Shown here: in pieces, positions 20,548 to 29,483 of the stretch
How positions within the stretch are numbered: position 1 is the stretch's first letter
Layout: the number at the start of each line of letters is the position of its first letter
Source: Burkholderia sp. SRS-46
GTDB lineage: Bacteria > Pseudomonadota > Gammaproteobacteria > Burkholderiales > Burkholderiaceae
NCBI RefSeq assembly: GCF_004343775.1
Contig: NZ_PTXL01000005.1
Span: forward strand, 1-64,000
DNA length: 64,000 nucleotides
Direction of reading: 5' to 3'
Notes under the pieces: model-generated
Databases searched by the model: none
Told to the model about the DNA's origin: nothing
Seen by the model: the letters and a program-made list of their open reading frames with translations, nothing else
Position numbers and translations under genes: made by a program

Positions 20548-20579
20548 GATGCGACGCGCCCAGGTGGGCACGTCGCATC
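20548..20579 (-). terminator. Candidate terminator of the autotransporter gene
   Basis: GATGCGACG (20548-20556) and CGTCGCATC (20571-20579) pair around a loop that can itself fold (GCCC/GGGC). It lies 49 bp after the autotransporter stop. No U-tract. Confidence 0.5.
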
Positions 20580-20627
20580 GTCGAGCCGCGCACTCAACGC
20601 AAGTGCGGCGTCACGAAACGGCTTGCG

Positions 20628-23600
20628 TCAGAACTGGTAGCCCGCGCCGACCACCGCGCCGAAGTCCGAGCGGGTGTTGCCCGTGACGGCCGCCTTCACG
20701 ACCCACTTGTCGTTCTGCGTCACGTACGAGTAACCCGCCGCGAAGCCCTGCTGGCCACGGTAGTTCGCCGTTGCGGCCGACACCATCGAACGCCCCGGCG
20801 CAGTCGGCTGCGGCAAACCGGCCACCGCCATCGCCGACGCCACGCCACCGAACATGTCCTTCTTGACGGTGTTCAGGTCGTTGTAGACCTGGCCGACGCG
20901 TTGATCCGTGTAGCTGCGCGACGCCGCGACGTTGTCGTTCAACTGCTGCACGTTCACCGCATCGGTCGGCGCCGTGCCGGCCGCGACGTTGGTGACCTGC
21001 CGCTCGCTGCCCTTCGCACCGACCGAGAACGAATTGTCGCGATCCGCGACCGAGCCCTGGCCCACCGCAACGGCGTTCTTGCCGCTCGCGGTTGCCGTCG
21101 ACCCGAACGAGCCCGCCTCCGCACGCGTGATCCAGGTCGTGTTCGCATCGGTGGCGGCCGCCTTGATGGCCTGGTTGGCGGAGACGTCCCGCAACGCGGT
21201 GTTGAGCTGACCGACGTTCACCGCGTCGTTGCTGTTGACGCCCGCGCCGACCCCCGTCAGCACGCGATTGCCGCCGGCATTGTTGGCGATGTTCACCGAC
21301 GTGCCGCCCGTGCCCGCGCCGACCGTGATCTGGCCGTTCGGATCCTGCTGCTGCACCAGGCCCGCCTTGCCGTTCGTCACGTTGGTCACGTTCTCCTGCA
21401 GGTTCGTGATGTCGGTCGTGTTCTTCGCGACTTGCTGGTTCGTCGCGTAGAGCTGCGAGCCGTTCACGGCATCCTTGCTGGTGGCGCTGAGCGTGCCGGC
21501 CTGCACGTTGGTGATCTTCGTGCCACCGGTGCCACCGCCGAGCGTGATGATGCTCTTCGAGCTGTCGTCGTACCTGACGGCCATCTCACCAAGCTGGCTG
21601 ATGCCCGACTGCACGTTCTTCAGCTGCTTCATGTTCACCGCATCGTTGTCGCTCACGCCTTCCGCGATGTTCTTCAGCACGACCGGCGACGCCGCGTTGC
21701 CGCCGACGAGCGAAACGGAATTCAGGCGGTTGCCGCTCGCGTCCACGTCGTATTTCACGACGTTCTTCACGGCTTCGCCGGCCTGGTTCGACACATTCGT
21801 GATCTGCTGCTGAAGATCGGTCTTCACGCCGAACAGCTGGCCGCCGTTCACCGCGTCGTTGCTGCCCGCCGCCAGGTTGCCGTCCGCGACGCTGGTGATC
21901 TTCGTAGCCACGCCGTCGCGCGCAGCGTTGTAGGCACCCACGGTCGGATCGAATTGCAATGCGTCGCGCTGCAGACCCGAAATGATCGTCGTGTTGCTGG
22001 TCACACGGCCGTCGAGATTGCCGAGCGCGTCACCGACGTTGTTGAACGACGTGCCGCCGATGTCGTACTTCGGCGCGTTGATCGACCCGTTCGTGTTCGC
22101 CGACGCGCCGCCGCCGAGCGCGGCCGCCGTGCTGTCGGTCGCGTAGCGCAGTTGCGAGCCGTTCACCGCGTCGAGGCTGCCGGCCTGGACACCGCCTTCC
22201 GCGACGTTCGTCAAGCGCACCGAAACACCGCCGTTGCCGGCGCCGAGCGTCACCTGGCGCTTGCTGCTGTCGTCGTACAGCACCGCGTTCGTGGCGCCGT
22301 TGTTCACGCCGGACGAGACCGAGTCCTTCAGCTGCTTGACGTTCACCGCGTCGGTGTCGGCCTGGCCGGCCTTCACGTTCGCGATCGTCTGCGGCGACAC
22401 CGTGCCGTGGCTTGCGTCGTACGCGCCGATGCCCGCGTTCCATTGCAGCGCGTCCTGCTTGAGCGCCGTAATGTCGGTCGTGTTCTGGCCGATGTTCGTC
22501 GTGTTCGTCGTCACGCGCTGATCGACGTTCGTGATCTTGTCGCCCTGCACGTCGATTTGCGATTGCAGGCCGCCCGTGGCTTTCGACAGCTGGCCGACGT
22601 TCACCGCATCGTTTTTCGCGACGCCATCGGCGACGTTCGACAGCGTCACCGGTGCGTGGCCCGCACCGCCGAGCGTCACCGTGTTCTTCGCCGCCGCGTC
22701 GTACTTCACGTTCAGCTTGTCGGCTGCCTGAAGGTTCGACACGTTCGTGTTCGTGACGGACAGGTCGCTCGTCAGCTTCGAAACGTTCGTCGTCAGGTTG
22801 TCGACGCGATTCGTTTGCGTGGTGAGGTTACTGTTGGTCCTGAACAGCTGCGCACCGTTCACGGCGTCCGTGCTGTTCGCATTCAGCGCGCCAGCCGCAA
22901 CGTTCGTGATCGTGACCGGGCCGGCTTGACCGCCGCCGAGCGTCACGGAGTTCACGCGCTTGCCGTCTTTGTCCGTGTCGTACTGCACCGCGTTCTTCGT
23001 CGCGCCGCCGATGTTGCCGTTGATCTGGTCCTGCACCGACTTCAGCTGCGCGCCGTTGATCGCGTCCGTGCTCGCTGCGGAAACGTCGCCCGCCGCCACG
23101 TTCGTGATCTTCTGTGCCGAACCCGAACCGTGCGACGCGTCGTACGCACCCGCCGACGTCGACCATTGCAGCGCATCTTGTTGCAGCGCGCCGATGTTGG
23201 TCGTGTTCTGCGTGACGCGGCCGTCGATCGACGTGAGCGAGTTGCCCAGTTGCGTGATCGAGTCGCCTTGTTGCTTCACGTTCTGGTTGGTCGCGAACAG
23301 TTGCGAGCCGTTGACGGCATCGGTCGAATTCGCCGTCAGCGCACCCGCCTTGACGTTCGTCACCGTCGTGCCGTTCGCACCATTCAGCGTCACCGTGTCG
23401 AAGCCTTGCGCGCCGTCGTACTTCACGTTGCGCGTGTCCGCTTGTTGCAGGGCCGTGATGTTCTGCGTGTTGGTCGTGACCTGGCCGCCGATCGTCGTGA
23501 CGGTGCTGTTGGTCGTGTTGATCTGCGATTGCAGGTTGCCCGTCGCATTCGACAGTTGACCGACGTTCACGGCATCGTTTTTCGCGACGCCATCGGCCAC

Positions 23601-26069
23601 GTTCGACAGCGCAACCGGCGCAGCCGCATTCGTGCCGCCGAGCGTCACCGCGTTCTTCGCTGCCGTATCGTATTTCACTGACAGCGTATCGGACGCCTGA
23701 AGGTTCGAAATGTTGGTCGTGTTCTGCGCGACGCGGCCGTCGATGTTCGTGATGGCGGTCGTGTTCGCGCCGACCTGCTGATTCGTCGCGTAGAGTTGCG
23801 AGCCGTTGACGGCTTGCGTGCTGTTCGCCGACAGCGTGCCGGCCGCGACGTTGTCTATCGTCACCGGGCCCGACGCACCGCCGACCAGCGAGACGGAATT
23901 CGTGCGGTTGCCTTGTGCATCCGTGTCGTACACGACGGCGTTCTTCGTCGCCCCGCCGATGTTGCCGTTGATCTGATCCTGCACCGACTTCAGCTGCGCA
24001 CCGTTGATCGCGTCCGTGCTCGCTGCGGAAACGTCGCCCGCCGCCACGTTCGTGATCTTCTGTGCGCTGCCCGAATTGTGCGACGCGTCGTACGCACCCG
24101 CCGACTTCGACCATTGCAGCGCGTCTTGCTGCAGCGCGCCGATGTTGGTCGTGTTCTGCGTGACGCGTTGATCGACATTCGTCACGCGGCCGTCAACTTG
24201 CGTCACACGCGCATCGACGTTGTTGATCGACGTATTCAGGTCGCCGGATGCCTTCGTCAGTTGGCCGACGTTCACTGCATCGGTTGCATTGACGCCTGTC
24301 GCGACGTTCGACAATGCGACCGGCGCGCTTGCATTCTTGCCGCCGAGCGTCACGCGCGAATGATCGTCACCGTCGTATTGCACGGCGTTTTTCGTGGCCG
24401 CGCCGATTTGCTGGGTCACCGACGTGCTTAGATTCGAAACCGATGTGCTGATCGTCTGGTTGACGTTGTTCGTCACGTTCGACAGGCCGGACTTCAGCTG
24501 ACCGACATTCGTCGCATCGGTGTCCGCCTGACCCGCCGCGACATTCTTGATCGTCGTGCCGTTTGCGCCTTGCAGCGTGACCGAATCGAAACCCGATTTG
24601 CCGTCGTATTTCACGTTGCGCTTGTCGGCTTCTTTCAGACCGCCGATATCGGTAACGGCGGTGCTCAGCGACGAACCGATATTCGTGACCGACGTGCTCA
24701 GATTCGACACGTTCGTTTGCAAATTCGTGATGTTGCTTGCCGCCGTGGACAGCGACGATTGCAGCGGCTTGATCTGGCCGACGTTCACCGCATCGGTATC
24801 GGCCGTACCTGCTGCGACGTTATGCAGCGCAACCGTCGATTTCGCGCCGACGCCGCCGAGCGTAACGTTGTCGCGTTTGCTGCTGTCGTAGATGACCGCG
24901 TTCGTTGCGCCATTGTTGATGCTGTTCGTGACGTTGTTCGTCACGGAATTCGTGATGTCGCCGGCCTTCGTGTTCAGTTGACCGACATTCACTGCATCGC
25001 CATCCTTCACGCCCGCTTTCACGCCGCTGATCGTCGTGCCGCCTTGACCGTCGAGCGAAATTGCCGCGTGCGAGTCGTCCGTGAACTTCACGGCGTTCTT
25101 CGTCTTCGCGTCGATCGTCTGGTTCAGCGTCTTGACGCTGTTGTCGATCGACGTGCTGAGCGCGGTATTGACGTTCGTCACGCGCTGATCGACGCTGCCG
25201 ATTGCCGTACTCAGGCCGCTTTGCACGTTCGTCAGTTGATTGACGTTCACGGCGTCGGTGCCGTCCGCGCCCGCTGCGACGTTTTTCACCTGGCGCTTGA
25301 CCGAATTCGAACCGAACGAAACCGTACCGCCGAATTGAGCCGTTTCGCCGAACGTTTTGGTCGTATTGACGCCTTGACTGATTGCATTCGAGCCGATCGC
25401 CACTTGATCGTCAGCGGTTGCCTGTGCGCCAGCACCGATCGCCACGGTCCGCGCGCCAGTCGCCTTCGTGTTCGTTTTCGAATCGAACATGATGCCGTCC
25501 GACGCCGCGCCGCCGATCGCGACTGCTTGCTTGCCGGTTGCTTGAGCCGAATGACCGAACGCGAGCGCGCTTGTTCCCGTGGCATCTGCAACGTTACCGA
25601 GCGCCATCGAGAAATCGCCGGTAGCGGCCGACTGGCGACCGATTGCGAGCGACGTATTGCCCGATGCGAGCGCGACGGTGCCGATTGCCGTTGCCGAGTT
25701 GTGCAGGCCCTGCGCGCCCTGACCAATTGCGATTGCGCCGCCGTTGATGTCATTGCCCGAACCTTGATCGTTGCCGACTGCACGAGCGCGATCGCCGATT
25801 GCAATCCCGGCCCGGTCTGCCGTTGCACCGGCCGCTGCGAAATTCGTACCGCCGCGCAGAACATAGCCGTTGTCGTAGGTCGGAATCTGCGCTTCCCCGT
25901 TATCCGGATTTTGGCGATCGTAGAAATTGACGCCATTTGCGTATGTCCCCGCTTTGACACCGCTGTTCCCCGCCGTGATCGGATCGCTCGAACCTGCGTG
26001 CGCGACCCCCGCGATGCCCGCACCCGCGAACATCGTTGCGACGAGCATCGAAATTTGCTTCTTCTCCAT
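20628..26069 (-). CDS. Trimeric autotransporter adhesin (YadA/Hia type)
   Basis: 1,813 aa surface adhesin. Signal peptide MEKKQISMLVATMFAGAG... cleaved near VAHA (about residue 25); it lacks the long ESPR extension. Head with Hep/Hag left-handed-coil repeats about residues 90-260 (AIGRQSAATGDFSMALG, AFGHSAQATGKQAVAIG). A very long stalk (about 260-1640) of coiled coils interrupted by many DAVNVGQL / DAVNGSQL neck modules, a second short head piece (KNAVAVGQGSVADRDNSFSVG, about 1660-1690), and a C-terminal YadA anchor (last ~75 residues) ending GAGYQF. Trimers anchor in the outer membrane. GAGGAAA precedes the ATG. Intact reading frame despite long internal DNA repeats. Confidence 0.96.
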   Translation of the reverse strand: MEKKQISMLVATMFAGAGIAGVAHAGSSDPITAGNSGVKAGTYANGVNFYDRQNPDNGEAQIPTYDNGYVLRGGTNFAAAGATADRAGIAIGDRARAVGNDQGSGNDINGGAIAIGQGAQGLHNSATAIGTVALASGNTSLAIGRQSAATGDFSMALGNVADATGTSALAFGHSAQATGKQAVAIGGAASDGIMFDSKTNTKATGARTVAIGAGAQATADDQVAIGSNAISQGVNTTKTFGETAQFGGTVSFGSNSVKRQVKNVAAGADGTDAVNVNQLTNVQSGLSTAIGSVDQRVTNVNTALSTSIDNSVKTLNQTIDAKTKNAVKFTDDSHAAISLDGQGGTTISGVKAGVKDGDAVNVGQLNTKAGDITNSVTNNVTNSINNGATNAVIYDSSKRDNVTLGGVGAKSTVALHNVAAGTADTDAVNVGQIKPLQSSLSTAASNITNLQTNVSNLSTSVTNIGSSLSTAVTDIGGLKEADKRNVKYDGKSGFDSVTLQGANGTTIKNVAAGQADTDATNVGQLKSGLSNVTNNVNQTISTSVSNLSTSVTQQIGAATKNAVQYDGDDHSRVTLGGKNASAPVALSNVATGVNATDAVNVGQLTKASGDLNTSINNVDARVTQVDGRVTNVDQRVTQNTTNIGALQQDALQWSKSAGAYDASHNSGSAQKITNVAAGDVSAASTDAINGAQLKSVQDQINGNIGGATKNAVVYDTDAQGNRTNSVSLVGGASGPVTIDNVAAGTLSANSTQAVNGSQLYATNQQVGANTTAITNIDGRVAQNTTNISNLQASDTLSVKYDTAAKNAVTLGGTNAAAPVALSNVADGVAKNDAVNVGQLSNATGNLQSQINTTNSTVTTIGGQVTTNTQNITALQQADTRNVKYDGAQGFDTVTLNGANGTTVTNVKAGALTANSTDAVNGSQLFATNQNVKQQGDSITQLGNSLTSIDGRVTQNTTNIGALQQDALQWSTSAGAYDASHGSGSAQKITNVAAGDVSAASTDAINGAQLKSVQDQINGNIGGATKNAVQYDTDKDGKRVNSVTLGGGQAGPVTITNVAAGALNANSTDAVNGAQLFRTNSNLTTQTNRVDNLTTNVSKLTSDLSVTNTNVSNLQAADKLNVKYDAAAKNTVTLGGAGHAPVTLSNVADGVAKNDAVNVGQLSKATGGLQSQIDVQGDKITNVDQRVTTNTTNIGQNTTDITALKQDALQWNAGIGAYDASHGTVSPQTIANVKAGQADTDAVNVKQLKDSVSSGVNNGATNAVLYDDSSKRQVTLGAGNGGVSVRLTNVAEGGVQAGSLDAVNGSQLRYATDSTAAALGGGASANTNGSINAPKYDIGGTSFNNVGDALGNLDGRVTSNTTIISGLQRDALQFDPTVGAYNAARDGVATKITSVADGNLAAGSNDAVNGGQLFGVKTDLQQQITNVSNQAGEAVKNVVKYDVDASGNRLNSVSLVGGNAASPVVLKNIAEGVSDNDAVNMKQLKNVQSGISQLGEMAVRYDDSSKSIITLGGGTGGTKITNVQAGTLSATSKDAVNGSQLYATNQQVAKNTTDITNLQENVTNVTNGKAGLVQQQDPNGQITVGAGTGGTSVNIANNAGGNRVLTGVGAGVNSNDAVNVGQLNTALRDVSANQAIKAAATDANTTWITRAEAGSFGSTATASGKNAVAVGQGSVADRDNSFSVGAKGSERQVTNVAAGTAPTDAVNVQQLNDNVAASRSYTDQRVGQVYNDLNTVKKDMFGGVASAMAVAGLPQPTAPGRSMVSAATANYRGQQGFAAGYSYVTQNDKWVVKAAVTGNTRSDFGAVVGAGYQF
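22992..23219. repeat. Long direct repeat inside the adhesin gene, copy 1
   Basis: About 228 bp nearly identical to 23940-24167, offset 948 bp (316 codons, so exchange between copies keeps the frame). Encodes the stalk module with ALQQDALQWS, YDASH, VSAASTDAINGAQL and QINGNIGGATKN. Confidence 0.85.
23940..24167. repeat. Long direct repeat inside the adhesin gene, copy 2
   Basis: Partner of 22992-23219, with scattered single-base differences. Such pairs let stalk length change by homologous recombination or mis-assembly. Confidence 0.85.
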
Positions 26070-26348
26070 TCTGCGTTTCCTCTTTTCAAGTTGTGTTGCA
26101 TTGAACAGAAATCAGTACTGCGAATCGTCATGAACTCTTGAACCGCACGGCGACGCTTGCGGAGCGCCTGGCACGAGGGAATTCGCCGGAATGTCGGGGC
26201 GTGACGGCGCCTCCGCGTTGCTGCGGACGATCGCCGGCCCACGGGCCGATGCCGTGTTTTCAGTGCCGCTTGAGCGGCCTTACGGATTCGTATTCAAGGG
26301 AGTCGCCGGGCGAATGACGGATCGCCGGCGACGTCGCGGCACGACCGG
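26070..26348. promoter_or_regulatory. Upstream region of the adhesin gene
   Basis: 279 bp between the adhesin start and the 2-epimerase remnant. It must contain the adhesin promoter. No clear -35/-10 pair or operator was recognised. Confidence 0.35.
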
Positions 26349-26501
26349 CTATTTCACCGGGCCGCAGGGTCGCGAGAAGTCGTTTGCACGAATGCGAATG
26401 ATGGATTCGGGTTCCGGCGCGGCTGAAACCGCCTTGACGACCTGCGCCACCCCGATGGCTTGCGGTCGAGCGCCGTATACGGACAGGATATTCCGCGGCA
26501 T
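26349..26501 (-). pseudogene. 5' remnant of a UDP-N-acetylglucosamine 2-epimerase gene (wecB-like)
   Basis: Codes for 50 aa beginning MPRNILSVYGARPQAIGVAQ and VVKAVSAAPEPESIIRIRAND. This closely follows the N-terminus of WecB-type epimerases (ILTVFGTRPEAIKMAPVVKAL..., UDP-binding). After about residue 40 the similarity stops and the frame ends; full-length enzymes have about 370 aa. GGGAAAG lies upstream of the ATG, so the start looks genuine. Best read as a decayed fragment from a polysaccharide locus. The family assignment is from recalled motif similarity only. Confidence 0.65.
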
Positions 26502-27182
26502 TTTGATGCTTTCCCGTAGCAAATTGGCTCTGTAATCGCGTGCACGGCCCGCGGGCTCGATTGCGATCGCAATCACCCGCTCTATCTGAACCGGCTTCGC
26601 ATTATTTAGGGATCGATCCAGGCAAATAATCGGCCCGACGTCGTTCCTGCGATTCATGACGCTTGATCGTTCCCGGAGCCCACCCGCTTCGTGGAATTGC
26701 CGGAATCAAATCCGTCTAGTCCCGTCAAAAATCTGGAGCGGATTATATCCAGCAATTTCGAGAAAAAACCTTCAGAAACCGCCAACTTGTGCCGATAAAT
26801 TGTAAATCATCGTCAATTTCAACCTCAACTCCCATTATTTTTTGAAAAATCTTTCATTAGACAAATACAGGTTAATTAACGCAATATCTCGTTTATTCGA
26901 TTTGTCTCATTTGATGCTTCAAAACGTCTCATTTGAAAAATTCAGAATAAAATGTGATTTAAAAATGCAATTTCTTCGCAAGCGGCAGCTTCCGAAAGCG
27001 CATGGATACGCAGCACCCACCCCGATTGGGGCCGGCGCTGTGCAACAGGAAAAGGCGGGGGAGGAGGAAGGCGGGAGATCAGCTCGAGGCCGATTCGGTC
27101 GCGCACACGCATGCCCGACCGGTTCCGGCGGCCTGGCGCCAGCCAGGCACGCCTGCGCGCGACGCGGCGCGCGCGCGCATCG
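26502..27182. other. AT-rich island with two GTCTCATTTGA copies
   Basis: About 680 bp without a supported gene. From about 26690 to 26990 base composition falls far below the GC level of the flanks, a sign of foreign origin or an H-NS-bound control region. GTCTCATTTGA occurs at 26904-26914 and 26926-26936, 22 bp apart. The open frame running 26842-27435 crosses into the antisense of the next gene and is not believed. Confidence 0.6.
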
Positions 27183-27707
27183 TCATTCGCGACCGGAAGC
27201 AGCCGGTCGGGCGATGCGCCTGAGCCGCGCCATATGGAGAACGGTGACGTACTCGCCGTCGCGCAGCGCGAAATCCGGCGAGATTCCCTCGGTGCGGAAC
27301 CCGTGCTTCTCGTACAGTGCGATCGCAGGCTGGTTGTCGGCGAACACCGTCAGCTCGATCCGCGTGACGTTCAGCCAGTTTTCCGCGAGGTCGATCGCGG
27401 CGGCGAGCAGCCGGCCGCCGATGCCCCGCCCGTGATGCGACGCCCTGACCATCATCCCGAAGCCGGCGACATGGCTGCGGCGCGGGTTCGGTTCCGGATG
27501 CAGGCCCAGGTGACCGACCACCTCGCCGTCGACCACGGCGACGAGACTGAAGCCCCGCTCCAGCGCCGCCTCGAGGCGTTTCTGCCACTTCTCCAGCGAC
27601 GGAAACGGCGCCTGCAGCGTGTTCCTGTAAACGTCAGGGTGCGCGGCGATCTGTCGAATCGCGTCGAAGTCATGCGTCTCGCTGTGTCGGATCGTGATGT
27701 CGTTCAT
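27183..27707 (-). CDS. GNAT acetyltransferase, AaaT (YhhY)-like
   Basis: 174 aa from MNDITIRHSETHDFDAIRQI. Similar along its whole length to the E. coli YhhY/AaaT L-amino-acid N-acetyltransferase: VYRNTLQAPFPS, EVVGHLGLHPEPNPRRSHVAGFG, NWLNVTRIELTVFADNQPAIALYEKHGF and LRDGEYV. The acetyl-CoA-binding segment is HHGRGIGGRLL (about 90-100). A cytoplasmic enzyme that acetylates amino acids or related small amines. The start is the ATG after which similarity begins; the frame upstream has none. Confidence 0.87.
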   Translation of the reverse strand: MNDITIRHSETHDFDAIRQIAAHPDVYRNTLQAPFPSLEKWQKRLEAALERGFSLVAVVDGEVVGHLGLHPEPNPRRSHVAGFGMMVRASHHGRGIGGRLLAAAIDLAENWLNVTRIELTVFADNQPAIALYEKHGFRTEGISPDFALRDGEYVTVLHMARLRRIARPAASGRE

Positions 27708-28033
27708 ATTTGTTGTGGCCGGACGAAGGACGCACACCGACGCGCCCGCGTCAGGCGTCGCCGGCATGCCGGGGAAAATATCGAGATTATCCGAATTGGC
27801 TGATCCGGATACGGCCGGCGATCCGGCGAAGCGGCCCCCGGCCGCTTCTGAGGCGACGCATCACCCGCCTGCCCGGCCGCCGCCCGACCATCAGAAGGAT
27901 CGCTGGTGCCGCCCTCATTTCGCAGTGCACGAAAATGTCCGTATTCGTTGCCGGTTCGCGTTAAACTCCGTCAAGCTGTTTGCAAAAACGACATCTTCGC
28001 CTTAACGGCACATACGACACGAGGATAGGTTCG
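27708..28033. other. Intergenic stretch, nothing recognised
   Basis: 326 bp between the divergently arranged acetyltransferase and the small hypothetical gene. GC content drops near 27950-28010, where the promoter of the small gene probably lies, but no clear hexamers were seen. Confidence 0.4.
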
Positions 28034-28303
28034 ATGCGCACTTCAGGCTCATCCGGGGCAATGACCCTGCTCACCGAACACGACCCGGCCGACGGCCGCG
28101 AACTGCGTTCGTTGCGGCTCGAGGCGACGGGCGACGGCAAAAGCGTGCTGCTGATCGAAATCGACGAGCGCAAGCCCGGCATTCATCGCGAGATCCGCTA
28201 CGAGATCACGCCCGCCGAGCTGATCGCCGCGATCCGCTCGCACGGCGCCGAACTGCCCGGCGAAAACCACGGCGCGGCATCGCTCGCGCGCAGCCCCTCC
28301 TGA
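28034..28303 (+). CDS. Small conserved-looking hypothetical protein
   Basis: 89 aa from MRTSGSSGAMTLL, with GAGGATAGG before the ATG. Charged, soluble, no signal or membrane segment. Predicted mixed alpha/beta with KSVLLIEIDERKPGIHREIRYEITPAELIAAIRSHG, a segment that looks like a compact globular fold. No family recognised. 132 bp upstream of the DedA-rhodanese gene on the same strand. Confidence 0.7.
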   Translation: MRTSGSSGAMTLLTEHDPADGRELRSLRLEATGDGKSVLLIEIDERKPGIHREIRYEITPAELIAAIRSHGAELPGENHGAASLARSPS

Positions 28304-28435
28304 TTCGTCCGACCGGTGAGCCGCGCACGCCGCGCCGGCTCACTTTCGCATCCGCGTCCCGCCGCTGTCTTGAAAATGGCCGATAATCGGCCCATCCAAG
28401 CGCTTTCCGCGCGTCTTCCTTTTCGGACAGCCGTC

Positions 28436-29428
28436 ATGCTCCGTGACCTCGTCGCCCAGTACGGGCCGCTTCTCGTATTCGCCAACGTGCTGGCCGCCGC
28501 GATCGGGCTACCCGTGCCGGCGATGCCGACGCTCGTGCTGTTCGGCGCGATGGCCGCGATGCACCCGGTGATGATCGGCTCGCAACTGGCGACGGTGCTG
28601 GCGCTGTCGGTGATGGGCGCACTGATCGGCGATACCGTGTGGTACGTCGCCGGGCGCCGCTACGGCGGCACCACGCTGAAGACGATCTGCCGGCTGTCGC
28701 TGTCGCGTGACAGTTGCGTGAAAAAGACCGAGCGCTTCTTCGGCCGCTATGGCGTGCGCGTGCTCGCCGTCGCCCGCTTCATTCCGGGGCTGTCGCTGGT
28801 GTCGGTGCCGATGGCGGGCGCGCTCGGCACGCGCTACCGCACGTTCGCCGGCTACGATGCGCTCGGCGCGGCGCTGTGGTCGCTCTGCGGGCTGCTGGCC
28901 GGGCTCGTGTTCTACCGGCAGATCGACTGGCTGTTCGCCGGCGCGAGCCGGCTCGGCCGCGCGGCGCTGCTGGTCGTCGTCGCGCTGCTGGCCGTGTATA
29001 CGGCGGTGCGCTGGATGCGCCGACGCGCGCTGATCCGCCAGCTCGCGAACGCGCGGATCGGCGTCGACGAGCTGGACGCGCTGCTGCGCGACCCGTCCGC
29101 GCCGGTGATCCTCGACGTGCGTTCCGAAGAGCATCGCAAGCTCGACCCGTTCGCGATTCCCGGCGCGCAATTCGCCGACGAACGTCACGTCGGCGACATC
29201 GTCGCGCGCTACCCGCTCACGCAGAAGTTCGTCGTGTATTGCTCGTGCCCGAACGAAGTGTCGGCCGCGCTGATGGCGAAGCGCCTGACCGACGCGGGAT
29301 TCCCCCATGCGCTCGCGCTGCGCGGCGGCCTCGACGCGTGGCGCGACACGGGCCGCCAGCTGACGTCGCTCGCGGGTGACACGCCCGCCGCGAACGACCC
29401 GCTCGGCGGGCTGCACAAGCCGGCCTGA
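28436..29428 (+). CDS. DedA-family membrane protein fused to a rhodanese domain
   Basis: 330 aa. Residues about 1-215 are a DedA/SNARE-associated membrane domain (several membrane spans; FGRYGVRVLAVARFIPGLS is the typical arginine-bearing motif), a family implicated in undecaprenyl-phosphate or phospholipid scrambling. Residues about 220-320 are a rhodanese domain with candidate active-site Cys in YCSCPNEVSAA and the DVRSEEH entry motif. Fused architecture suggests cytoplasmic sulfur or redox input to the membrane part. The ATG at 28436 gives a standard N-terminus; an ATG at 28376 is possible. No strong ribosome-binding site. Confidence 0.88.
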   Translation: MLRDLVAQYGPLLVFANVLAAAIGLPVPAMPTLVLFGAMAAMHPVMIGSQLATVLALSVMGALIGDTVWYVAGRRYGGTTLKTICRLSLSRDSCVKKTERFFGRYGVRVLAVARFIPGLSLVSVPMAGALGTRYRTFAGYDALGAALWSLCGLLAGLVFYRQIDWLFAGASRLGRAALLVVVALLAVYTAVRWMRRRALIRQLANARIGVDELDALLRDPSAPVILDVRSEEHRKLDPFAIPGAQFADERHVGDIVARYPLTQKFVVYCSCPNEVSAALMAKRLTDAGFPHALALRGGLDAWRDTGRQLTSLAGDTPAANDPLGGLHKPA

Positions 29429-29483
29429 ACGCCGGCTTTGCGCTGCGCGCCGCAACCGGCGCGCGTCACTTCGGACCTTCCGC

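Noticed and set aside
20445..23681. 1,078-codon plus-strand frame antisense to the adhesin
   Set aside because: Arginine/valine/histidine-rich translation typical of the antisense of a repetitive gene. The adhesin on the other strand is unambiguous.
26842..27435. 197-codon plus-strand frame starting in the AT-rich island
   Set aside because: Crosses from AT-rich DNA into the antisense of the AaaT-like gene with an abrupt composition change and no ribosome-binding site.
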